Below are positions 1 through 6,721 of a stretch of 64,000 bases of DNA, one piece after another. The position numbers and the translations under genes were made by a program. This stretch comes from JABFRG01 sp046351415 (GTDB lineage Bacteria; Myxococcota_A; Polyangia; Polyangiales; Polyangiaceae), in assembly GCA_046351415.1 (NCBI GenBank), contig JAXLYO010000013.1, forward strand, positions 124,001 to 188,000, given 5' to 3'. Position 1 is the first letter of the stretch. Every line of letters starts with the position of its first letter. The notes under the pieces were generated by a model. The model saw nothing but the letters and a program-made list of their open reading frames with translations, did not search any database and was not told the origin of the DNA.

Positions 1-1
1 G

Positions 2-55
2 AGAGTCGTCCTTGCGGATGACGGTCGCCCGAAGCATCGTCCACGTGGGAGGTAG
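2..55 (+). CDS. possible 3' end of an upstream gene
   Basis: An open frame enters from the left edge and stops at TAG 53-55, giving a 17-residue basic tail that ends three bases before the thioesterase start. Tight spacing on the same strand is what an operon partner would look like, but so short a stretch can be open by chance. No family can be assigned. Confidence 0.25.
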   Translation, partial: RVVLADDGRPKHRPRGR

Positions 56-58
56 CGG

Positions 59-532
59 ATGGCAACAGAGAGGCTTTCCTGGTTCCAGCGGGTCGCGAAC
101 GGCGACATTCCAGATGTGCCCTACATGGGCTTACTTGGCATGCGCCTGACCGAGATTGGAGGAGGGTCCGCGACCGTGGAAATGGCGGTCGACTTGGCGC
201 GCATCGGAAACCCGCTTGGGGTCGTGCATGGCGGCGCCACGACATCGCTCGTGGACCATGCGATGGGGATGGCGTTCCTATCGATCTTGGAGGACGACGA
301 AACCTTTGGGACCGTGGAGCTCAAGATGAACCTCGTCAAAGCGATTCGTGAGCCGTGCACGCTGGTAGCTCGCGCAAGCGTGGTGACCGCCGGGCGATCC
401 ATTGGCATCGTGGATGTGACGGTTACGCGCGTGGAGGACGGGGCTCTCGTGGCGCGAGGCTCGTCCACGTGCATGCGCATAAACATGCGCCGCAATACGG
501 ACCGAGCAGAGACTCAGATCTCGAAGCAGTAG
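59..532 (+). CDS. PaaI-type hotdog-fold thioesterase
   Basis: A 157-residue protein with the single-hotdog-domain layout of the PaaI/YdiI acyl-CoA thioesterases. The core signature is visible: Asn51, then V-V-H-G-G-A at 55-60 at the start of the central helix, and Asp66 as the likely catalytic acid. The family hydrolyses aryl- or acyl-CoA thioesters in the cytoplasm; the substrate cannot be read from sequence. The ATG at 59 is preceded by a good Shine-Dalgarno (GGGAGG, 47-52). A possible upstream gene ends three bases earlier. The last 15-20 residues (polar, Arg/Gln-rich) extend past the fold. The family call is firm; specificity is unknown. Confidence 0.85.
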   Translation: MATERLSWFQRVANGDIPDVPYMGLLGMRLTEIGGGSATVEMAVDLARIGNPLGVVHGGATTSLVDHAMGMAFLSILEDDETFGTVELKMNLVKAIREPCTLVARASVVTAGRSIGIVDVTVTRVEDGALVARGSSTCMRINMRRNTDRAETQISKQ

Positions 533-768
533 AGGTGGACCGAGCCGGAACAGTCTCGGGTGCCGGCAGGGGCATGACCCAGAAGCGCGCGGCCCAAAAG
601 GCTGGCGCCCTGCGAGGTCCAATTCGTGGTTCCTCCGTTGGGAACGCCGTAGCGAAAGGGAAACGGAGAGCGGGCGGCAGGAGAGCGGGACGTCGAGACC
701 AAAGGGTTGCCCGATGCAAATGTTCGGCACTGCGCTGAAGCGCCGCTCGCCCGTGCGAAGGAGTGCCC

Positions 769-1287
769 GTGTCCGTATCGCTCTATGATCTCAGTGTGCC
801 CACGTTCCTGCAGACCATGCGCGCCATCGGTGGTTTCCTAGACCGCGCAGCCACCCGCTGCGCGGACACGGGGGCGAACGCGGACGACTTCGTCAACGTG
901 CGCTTGTACGAAGACATGGCGCCCTTTCATTTCCAAATCGAAGCGGCGTGGCATCACGCGGTGTGGGGCGTCGAGGCGCTGAAGACCGGTGCGTTCACGC
1001 CGCCCAGTCCGGTCGGCCCCGTTCCCTTCAAAGAGCTCCAAGCGATGATCGCAAGGGGCGAAAAATCGCTCGAAGCCTTCTAGCGCGAAGAGATCGAGGC
1101 CTGCGCCGGCAAAGCCCTCGATCTCCAAATAGGACCAAGGCAACTCGCCTTCACCACCGAGACCTTCATCCTCTCGTTCTCGCTGCCAAACTTCCACTTC
1201 CACGCAGTCGCCGCCTACGACATCCTGCGCTCACGCGGAGTCCCAATCGGCAAGCGAGACTACGAAGGGCAACTGCGGACACGCTAG
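769..1287 (+). pseudogene. DUF1993 family gene interrupted by an in-frame amber codon
   Basis: Reads as one continuous DUF1993-like protein of about 170 residues, the usual family length, except for TAG at 1081-1083. The first part (to E-K-S-L-E-A-F) and the 67 codons after the stop (containing F-S-L-P-N-F-H-F-H-A-V-A-A-Y-D-I-L-R) are in the same frame and both look like family sequence; the second part ends at TAG 1285-1287. DUF1993 proteins belong to the DinB-like four-helix group; no activity is established for most. The GTG at 769 is chosen because AAGGAG (758-763) sits five bases upstream; a GTG at 763 is also in frame. Either a recent nonsense mutation or a sequencing error would explain it; suppression of the stop is less likely. 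Confidence 0.75.
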
Positions 1288-1437
1288 CGCGCCGAGCGTG
1301 TCGCGCCTGGGCTCTTCATCAAAACCAACTCCATCACCGAAGGACTCCACAATAAGATGGAGCTCATCTCCCGACGTGCCTTCGGCTTTCGTAACTTCCA
1401 AAACTACCGCTTGAGGGTCAAAGCCCTATGCGGCTAA
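1288..1437 (+). pseudogene. ISL3-family transposase, C-terminal fragment
   Basis: Directly after the DUF1993 stop, and in the same frame, 49 codons encode the C-terminal end of an ISL3-type DDE transposase. T-N-S-I-T-E-G-L-H-N-K corresponds to the conserved T-N-x-x-x-E-G-x-N-N-K block holding the catalytic Glu, and R-R-A-F-G-F-R-N-F-Q-N follows, ending in L-C-G and TAA 1435-1437. The remaining roughly 350 residues are absent, so this is a dead remnant. Its 3' end runs into the terminal inverted repeat of the element. Confidence 0.8.
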
Positions 1438-1481
1438 CAAAAGACAAAACTCGGCCCTGCCCCCCTTTTAAGAGAAGAGCC
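1398..1481 (+). mobile_element. ISL3-like element right end, copy 1
   Basis: Contains the last transposase codons, the TAA and about 40 bp of the element terminus. Read inward from 1481 on the minus strand, it begins GGCTCTTCTCTTAAAAG, in keeping with the GGCTCTT-type inverted repeats of the ISL3 family. It is repeated almost perfectly at 1529-1612. Confidence 0.7.
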
Positions 1482-1528
1482 AGTTCATCTTGGCCAACTT
1501 ACGACGGTACAACGGGCAACGCGGCGCG

Positions 1529-1612
1529 CCAAAACTACCGCTTGAGGGTCAAAGCCCTGTGCGGCTAACAACAGACAAAACTCGGCCCTGCCCCCCTTTT
1601 AAGAGAAGAGCC
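1529..1612 (+). mobile_element. ISL3-like element right end, copy 2
   Basis: An 84-bp direct repeat of 1398-1481 that differs at only two positions (A/G in the fourth-last codon region and A/C just after the stop). The 47 bp between the copies does not encode transposase. The second end is therefore from another insertion or a local duplication, not from the same intact element. Confidence 0.75.
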
Positions 1613-1735
1613 CGCGAGAGGAGTCGCATAGAACCCCTCCGCCCGAGCCCCCGCACGCTGCGCGACCGGAAAGGGATTCGTCGCCACCTCTCGCGGTGGG
1701 AGCACCGCGAGAGGAGCCGCATAGAACCCCTCCGC
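1613..1735. repeat. duplicated 30-bp motif with a 12-bp hairpin
   Basis: The 30-bp sequence at 1613-1642 recurs at 1706-1735 with one difference (T/C). Between them, 1687-1698 and 1703-1714 form a perfect 12-bp inverted repeat with a 4-base loop, the right arm of which overlaps the second copy. No gene is visible here. The arrangement lies between the IS remnant and the tRNA 3' end. Confidence 0.6.
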
Positions 1736-1742
1736 ACGACGA

Positions 1743-1768
1743 CGGTCGGTCTCCACAGAGACCGACCG
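1743..1768 (-). terminator. hairpin just downstream of tRNA-Pro
   Basis: A perfect 11-bp stem (1743-1753 with 1758-1768) and 4-base loop begins three bases after the end of the tRNA on its transcribed strand. No clear T-tract follows, so it may be a processing or 3'-end-stabilising hairpin rather than a classic intrinsic terminator. Confidence 0.55.
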
Positions 1769-1770
1769 AG

Positions 1771-1844
1771 TCGGGGCGGAGGGATTCGAACCCCCGACGA
1801 CGAGCACCCAAAGCTCGTGCACTACCAGGCTGTGCGACGCCCCG
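1771..1844 (-). tRNA. tRNA-Pro (anticodon UGG)
   Basis: The minus strand folds as a 74-nt cloverleaf. The acceptor stem is CGGGGCG/CGCCCCG with discriminator A. The D arm is GCAC/GUGC, and the anticodon arm is CGAGC-UUUGGGU-GCUCG with UGG at the anticodon. The T arm is GGGGG-UUCGAAU-CCCUC. The CCA end is not encoded. This tRNA reads CCA and, by wobble, other proline codons. A hairpin follows its 3' end. Confidence 0.95.
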
Positions 1845-1911
1845 AAGGACATCGGTCATAGCACAGCTCGGCCCGCGGGGGGACGATTCGAAAAGCGCCG
1901 CGTAGCCCGGC

Positions 1912-2226
1912 TTACCCCGGCAAGTAGCTGATCTTTGGGGACCCGGTGAAGTTTCCCCACATGCGGCTGTAGGCGAGCTCGACCTGTGTCACGCAGCCTG
2001 GGCGCACCGTGACGCTGTAGCGCTTGGTTCGATCGACGGGTCCCGAGATGACGGCATCGACCCAATGCTGTCCTTCCATCATGGGGACGTCGACCAGAAT
2101 CCCCTGCATGAAACCGCCCTGGTATACGGGCGCGCCATTCACCATCAAGCGTACGGGAACATCGAAGAGAAAGAAGCCCGGCTTTGGAAAGTAGAGCCGC
2201 AAACGCGGAGAAGGTGCACTATACAC
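1912..2226 (-). CDS. small conserved-looking protein of unknown function
   Basis: A 104-residue protein with a GTG start, 25 bases downstream of the formylglycine-type lipoprotein and on the same strand. It probably shares that transcript. It has no signal peptide or membrane segment. The composition suggests beta strands (alternating hydrophobics in V-P-V-R-L-M-V-N-G and the Y-S-V-T-V-R-P-G-C-V-T-Q-V-E-L segment), with a single Cys, resembling a small PEGA- or carboxypeptidase-regulatory-like beta sandwich. I do not recognise the family. Coding potential is supported by codon usage and position rather than by homology. Confidence 0.55.
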   Translation of the reverse strand: MYSAPSPRLRLYFPKPGFFLFDVPVRLMVNGAPVYQGGFMQGILVDVPMMEGQHWVDAVISGPVDRTKRYSVTVRPGCVTQVELAYSRMWGNFTGSPKISYLPG

Positions 2227-2251
2227 GTGGTCTCTCGAAGCTCATACCGTA

Positions 2252-3823
2252 TCAGAATGCGCAGCGGCTTCCGATTCCATAGTAGCCGACCCCGCGACCA
2301 TCGCCGGGGCGACCGATGCCGATGTTCGTTCCCCAGATCCAGTACTGGCCGTTGCGAATTTCGCTGTAAGGGTCGTTCACGCCGGGGTTGAACCCGTCCG
2401 CTTCGGCGGCATGGTTCTCCCACGAACCCTTCCACACGAACTGGCGGTCGCGATCACCCACCCATTCGAGCAAATTGCCGACCAAGTCGGCCACGCCCGT
2501 GGAACTGTAGCCGACGGGACGTCGACCGGGCGGAGCCACGTAGTAGACGGCATCGTAGAAGCCTGTTTCGTCGAAGCGTGCCAGGGGCGGCGGGTCTGGG
2601 GTTTCGTACGAGTACACCCCGACGGCATACGGGTTTGCCGCCGTCGTCGTGTAGCCACCGAGCGCGCCCCATGGATAAGACGTCGTGTTGTTGTTTGTGT
2701 AGGCTGCACGCAATTCGGCTGCCGTGATCATGTGGCCGCCGGACCAAACGCAAAGTGCTTTCGTCAGCCACCACGGCGTGCAGTTGAGCGCCTTCATGTC
2801 ATTGACGTCTTGCGGGAACTCTTGCCCTTCGTCGAATGGCGCGGGCGTCCAATACGTATGGCCCGTATGGAACCCAGAATTACACGCGCGCTTGTCGTAG
2901 TACGGACCGAGCTGCTCGTTGGCCTCGTCTACCGTCGAGGGAAGCTCGGGGGTCCAGGCCTGACTCCAACCCGTGCTTGCAGGTAGCGTTTGGGCCCACG
3001 CGCGAACGTTCCCGCCCATGCGCTCGATGAACGTGCGCATACGGCCTGCGGTGATTTGGTACTTCTCGATCGTGTAGGGACCGACCTTTGCGGTCTTGCA
3101 GCAGTCGTCCTGGGCGCCCATTCCATCGTTCGGGCCGCAGGTAGTGCCACCCTCTAGCCGGGTGCAACTTCGATTGGATGCGCACTTGCTGTCGTAGCCG
3201 CAGCCATCGCTCTGACAGTCTGCATGGACGACGCAGGTGCTGCCTTGCTTGCACTTCGGCGCATTGGGGCCGCCGCAGTCGACGTCCGTCTCGCCGTTGT
3301 TGAGAATGCCGTCGGTGGGGCCCGGATCGCGACATAGGCCCCCGCGACAGATATCACCGGCGCAGTCGGTGTCGCCCGTGCACCCCTGGCCCACCGGGCA
3401 CCGAGGAATGGAACCGGGGCCGCCGCAGTCGATGCCGGTCTCGGTTCCGTTCTTCACGCCATCGGTCGGGCTGGGGGCCGTGCACACGCCGCTGGTGCAT
3501 GCATGATTCACGCAATCGCTACCCTGCTTGCACATTTTGCCGTCATGGCAGGGAGGTGCACCGGGCCCACCGCAGTCGACGTCGGTCTCGGAGCCGTTCT
3601 TGAGGCCATCGCTAGCGCTAGCCTGGGGCGTCGCGTCTGGGGTCGCCCCACCGTCGACCTTGGGACCGCCGGGGTTCACGACCACTTCCGGCGAGCCATC
3701 GACGATCGAACAACCCGTGACCGTCGCGAGGGGCACGAAGCAAGAGGCCGCAAGCATGGCCCATCGGCAGATCGAGCGAAAGGTCATGCTCGTTTCGTAT
3801 GACGCAGGATCCATGCCGCTCAT
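2252..3823 (-). CDS. Cys-rich lipoprotein with formylglycine-generating-enzyme-like (SUMF1) domain
   Basis: 523 residues. An N-terminal signal ends in a T-G-C lipobox with Cys38 as the lipidation site. Three disulfide-rich repeats follow at about 72-215, each starting D-G-x-x-N-x-x-E-T-x-x-D-C-G-G. The C-terminal part (about 219-523) resembles the FGE/SUMF1 fold, including V-A-D-L-V-G-N-L-L-E-W-V-G-D and the terminal G-S-R-C-A-F, matching the family's G-N-V-x-E-W and G-x-R-C. Such domains in myxobacterial lipoproteins usually have unknown or non-enzymatic roles. The ATG at 3823 has a strong Shine-Dalgarno (GAGGGGG), although the signal peptide proper begins near Met13 (3787). The protein is anchored to the inner or outer membrane, facing away from the cytoplasm. 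Confidence 0.8.
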   Translation of the reverse strand: MSGMDPASYETSMTFRSICRWAMLAASCFVPLATVTGCSIVDGSPEVVVNPGGPKVDGGATPDATPQASASDGLKNGSETDVDCGGPGAPPCHDGKMCKQGSDCVNHACTSGVCTAPSPTDGVKNGTETGIDCGGPGSIPRCPVGQGCTGDTDCAGDICRGGLCRDPGPTDGILNNGETDVDCGGPNAPKCKQGSTCVVHADCQSDGCGYDSKCASNRSCTRLEGGTTCGPNDGMGAQDDCCKTAKVGPYTIEKYQITAGRMRTFIERMGGNVRAWAQTLPASTGWSQAWTPELPSTVDEANEQLGPYYDKRACNSGFHTGHTYWTPAPFDEGQEFPQDVNDMKALNCTPWWLTKALCVWSGGHMITAAELRAAYTNNNTTSYPWGALGGYTTTAANPYAVGVYSYETPDPPPLARFDETGFYDAVYYVAPPGRRPVGYSSTGVADLVGNLLEWVGDRDRQFVWKGSWENHAAEADGFNPGVNDPYSEIRNGQYWIWGTNIGIGRPGDGRGVGYYGIGSRCAF

Positions 3824-3894
3824 TCAACCCCCTCGCATGAAAATAGCCTCTCGGGACCGGCTACGCCACCTTCGAGTCGCCCGTCATGAAGGGG

Positions 3895-4551
3895 CTAGAC
3901 ACCCGTCGCCGCGGGGTCCCAGATGTACTTGTGCATTTGCAACTGAACACGGACCGGAAGCTTGTCGGCCATCACCCAATCGACGAGTTCCCTAGCGGCG
4001 AGCTTTCCGAAAACGGTACTTGCGAGCAGGTTTTTCGTCCGTGCGGGGAGGTCGTGTGCGCGGATGGTGTCTCGCATCCACTCGTAGTCGACGCGGCCGG
4101 CGAGCACGAACTTGATCTCGTCCGTTGCGCGGATGTGTTCGAGATTCGTGAGACGGTTTCGCTTGGACTCGCCGGAAAGCGGAGCCTTCAGATCCATGAT
4201 CTTGTGAACGCGTGGGTCGACCCGTGACACGTCGGCTTCACCACTCGTTTCGACGAGTACCGTGCGGCCTCGATCGCAGAGCTCCCGCATGAGATCGAAC
4301 GTGCCTGGCTGGAGCAGAGGTTCGCCGCCGGTGAGTTCAACGAGCTGTGTGTCGAATGCGAGCGCCTTTTCGAGTACTTCGGCTCGCGCCATGCGCGTAC
4401 CGCTATAGAAAGCTTGCGTGGTGTCGCACCACGAGCACCGGAGATTGCATCCGGTCGTGCGCACGAAGGTGCATGGGAGCCCGGCGAACGTCGATTCGCC
4501 TTGGATGCTCGCGTAGATCTCGTGGATGACGAGGGTGTCTTCTTTCGCCAC
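3895..4551 (-). CDS. queE: 7-carboxy-7-deazaguanine synthase (radical SAM)
   Basis: 218 residues. QueE converts 6-carboxy-tetrahydropterin to 7-carboxy-7-deazaguanine in the queuosine/7-deazaguanine pathway. The radical SAM cluster motif C35-x3-C39-x2-C42 (C-N-L-R-C-S-W-C) is present. So is the Q-G-E-S motif at 17-20 typical of this family and the T-G-G-E-P SAM-binding turn at 74-78. The length matches the family. No queC, queD or queF is in the window, so the other pathway genes must be elsewhere. It lies 54 bp downstream of a lipoprotein gene on the same strand. Confidence 0.9.
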   Translation of the reverse strand: MAKEDTLVIHEIYASIQGESTFAGLPCTFVRTTGCNLRCSWCDTTQAFYSGTRMARAEVLEKALAFDTQLVELTGGEPLLQPGTFDLMRELCDRGRTVLVETSGEADVSRVDPRVHKIMDLKAPLSGESKRNRLTNLEHIRATDEIKFVLAGRVDYEWMRDTIRAHDLPARTKNLLASTVFGKLAARELVDWVMADKLPVRVQLQMHKYIWDPAATGV

Positions 4552-4605
4552 GGCGCAGTCCTAGTGTCCTCTACCAAGGAAAGCGGAGACTAGCAGACGC
4601 CCTCG

Positions 4606-5553
4606 TCAGCCCGGGGGCTCTTTCGCAGGCCGGGTGAATTTCGAGCATGGGCCCTTGCCTGCGCCGAGCACGTAGAAGCCGGTGCGCGTCTTCAGCTTCT
4701 GGGGAGTGCCATTCGCCTGATCGAGCTTCCAAATCTCCGAGTACTCGTCCTGGTCGGGGTCTTTCGCGGCGGTGAAGAGCCAAAACTCTCGGTTCCAGAA
4801 CGTGACGGCCCACGAGCCCGGGACCGTGCCGGGAAGTACGCGTTGAGACGCCTTGGGGGTCGTCGCTCGCGTTTCGTCGACGGAAGTAAACGTGAGGGGT
4901 TGCGTATTGAAGAGGCCGTAGAGGTGCCCCTCGTCGTCGAAGGCGAGGTCGGCACTTCGTCCGCGAAGACCGTCGGTGAATGCACCGAGGAACGCGGGGG
5001 CCTGGCCTTTGCCTTCGAGCACACGCGCGCGGTCGACTCGGAAGAGGCCTGCCGATGCAGCTCCCGCGTGCGGATTATCCGATGCGAAAATGGCCTGCTG
5101 CGTCCACGCGATGCCGTAACCGCCTTTCGAGAATGCGCCGCTGCGATCGATGTTCGGACTGCACGCGAGGGTGTCTGGGAGAAGACGATACAAACCACCA
5201 TCATGACTCGTGAGCCACAGCTCGCCCTCACGATCGAAGGCCATGGCGTCGACCCGGAGACCTTGGCAGGAGGTCGCTCCTAAGAGGCGAAACGTGGGCG
5301 TGAGGTCCTCGAGCGCGTAGAGGTCGCCCTTCGTCGACAAGAGATACAGCGTCGAGCCCTCATGACACGTCTCCGGTACGCGAACGGGCTCGGCGGACTT
5401 TTCCGGCGGTCGTTCGACTTGCAACACGGTAGGGGGCTGAGGCGCCCCGCTCGACGGCGGTGCATAATGCGCCGGAGGGGTCGCGCAGGCTGCGAACGAC
5501 GCGAGCGATGCGAATGCGATACCTGTTCGAGGCTCCGCGCGACGAGCTGTCAT
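4606..5553 (-). CDS. beta-propeller-like lipoprotein
   Basis: 315 residues. A short signal peptide ends F-A-A-C with Cys23 as probable lipidation site, followed by a Pro-rich linker to about residue 60. The rest has repeated blade-like units of the type L-Y-x-L-x-x-x-G-D-L-Y-A-L-E-D and L-W-L-T-S-H-D-G-G-L-Y-R-L, as in NHL/SMP-30-like propellers. No catalytic motif is visible. It is divergent from rsgA (66 bp between starts) and upstream of queE. Function unknown. Confidence 0.7.
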   Translation of the reverse strand: MTARRAEPRTGIAFASLASFAACATPPAHYAPPSSGAPQPPTVLQVERPPEKSAEPVRVPETCHEGSTLYLLSTKGDLYALEDLTPTFRLLGATSCQGLRVDAMAFDREGELWLTSHDGGLYRLLPDTLACSPNIDRSGAFSKGGYGIAWTQQAIFASDNPHAGAASAGLFRVDRARVLEGKGQAPAFLGAFTDGLRGRSADLAFDDEGHLYGLFNTQPLTFTSVDETRATTPKASQRVLPGTVPGSWAVTFWNREFWLFTAAKDPDQDEYSEIWKLDQANGTPQKLKTRTGFYVLGAGKGPCSKFTRPAKEPPG

Positions 5554-5619
5554 GGCGCGTCGCAGCCTACACGACCTAAGGCGGGAGATCGTCTGCGATG
5601 TGCGTTACACTGAGGGCGC

Positions 5620-6672
5620 TTGTCCTCCGATTCTTCGAAAGATGCCCCCCGTGAGTCGTCGCGTACCGTCTCGCTCGCGCAGTGCGGGGTGAGTGAGGCT
5701 CGGCTCCAAGCCTTGAGGGAGGCGCGTGCAGAGGACGCTACGCTCGAGCTCGGTCGCGTGCTCTCGATCCATTACGGAGGCCTCTTCGTGGCCATGGAGG
5801 AGGGCACCGTGCGTGCGGAACCATCCGGCACGTTTCGACGAGCCCTCAAGAAGAAGGACGCCGCGCACGTCACGGCGCCTGCGGTCGGCGATTGGCTGGC
5901 ACTTCGCCCTGGACCGCCGGCACAGGTCGAGCGCGTGCTTCCACGCGATTCGTTTCTTGCCCGAAAGGCGGCAGGGGAGCGAGAGCAGGAGCAGATACTC
6001 TGTGCAAATGTGCATACTGCACTTATCGTAGGGGCCGTCGATGACGAGGCGTTCGTTCGCCGTGTCGACCGCTATCTCGCGATCGCTCGCGTGGGAAATG
6101 TGGAGCCCCTCATCGTGCTCTCGAAGTGCGACATGGAGGGTGAAAAGCCGGCCCTTGCGCTCCTCCACGGTACCCCCACGCCCGAAGGCTCGAATGCGGC
6201 CAAAGTCCTGGCGGTGAGTGCACGGACCGGGGAGGGCCTCGGCGCGCTCCGCGCAGAACTATTGCCGGGGCGAACGTATGCGCTTCTCGGCTCGTCCGGG
6301 GCGGGCAAGTCGACATTGCTCAACGCGCTCGCTGACTCGGAACTTTCGAAGACTCAAGAGGTGCGCGCAAGCGACGGCCGAGGAAGGCACACGACCACCC
6401 ACCGAGAGCTCTTCGCGCTTCCCCATGGCGCACTCATCATCGATACGCCGGGTATGCGCGAAGTAGGGCTCACGAGCGATCTCGAGCGCGACACGTTTCC
6501 CGATGTCGAGGCCCTCGCCGAGGGCTGCCGTTTCGGAAACTGCACGCATCGAACGGAACCCGGCTGCGCCGTGCGCGCGGCAGTCGACTCAGGCAACCTC
6601 GCCCTTTCGCGTGTCGAGAGCTTCCAGAAGCTGAAGACAGAGGCAAAGAAGGCGCGGTATCGGCTACGCTGA
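5620..6672 (+). CDS. rsgA: small ribosomal subunit biogenesis GTPase RsgA
   Basis: 350 residues. RsgA is a circularly permuted GTPase that checks and matures the 30S subunit. Domains run OB-fold (about 42-110), permuted G domain (about 125-295) and C-terminal zinc knuckle. The G4 motif appears early as S-K-C-D (168-171; the family has N-K-x-D), then the P-loop G-S-S-G-A-G-K-S at 224-231 and D-T-P-G at 275-278. Zinc ligands are C303, C308, H310 and C316. The start is TTG 5620 with GAGGG just upstream; no better ATG exists. Confidence 0.93.
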   Translation: MSSDSSKDAPRESSRTVSLAQCGVSEARLQALREARAEDATLELGRVLSIHYGGLFVAMEEGTVRAEPSGTFRRALKKKDAAHVTAPAVGDWLALRPGPPAQVERVLPRDSFLARKAAGEREQEQILCANVHTALIVGAVDDEAFVRRVDRYLAIARVGNVEPLIVLSKCDMEGEKPALALLHGTPTPEGSNAAKVLAVSARTGEGLGALRAELLPGRTYALLGSSGAGKSTLLNALADSELSKTQEVRASDGRGRHTTTHRELFALPHGALIIDTPGMREVGLTSDLERDTFPDVEALAEGCRFGNCTHRTEPGCAVRAAVDSGNLALSRVESFQKLKTEAKKARYRLR

Positions 6673-6721
6673 GGAAATGGTTCCTTTCGTGCGCGCGCGG
6701 GTCCGGTCTGCCGAGGCCATG

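Noticed and set aside
355..738. Plus-strand open frame overlapping the thioesterase and running into the following gap
   Set aside because: Arg/Gly-rich with no motif; the first half is out of frame with the well-supported thioesterase.
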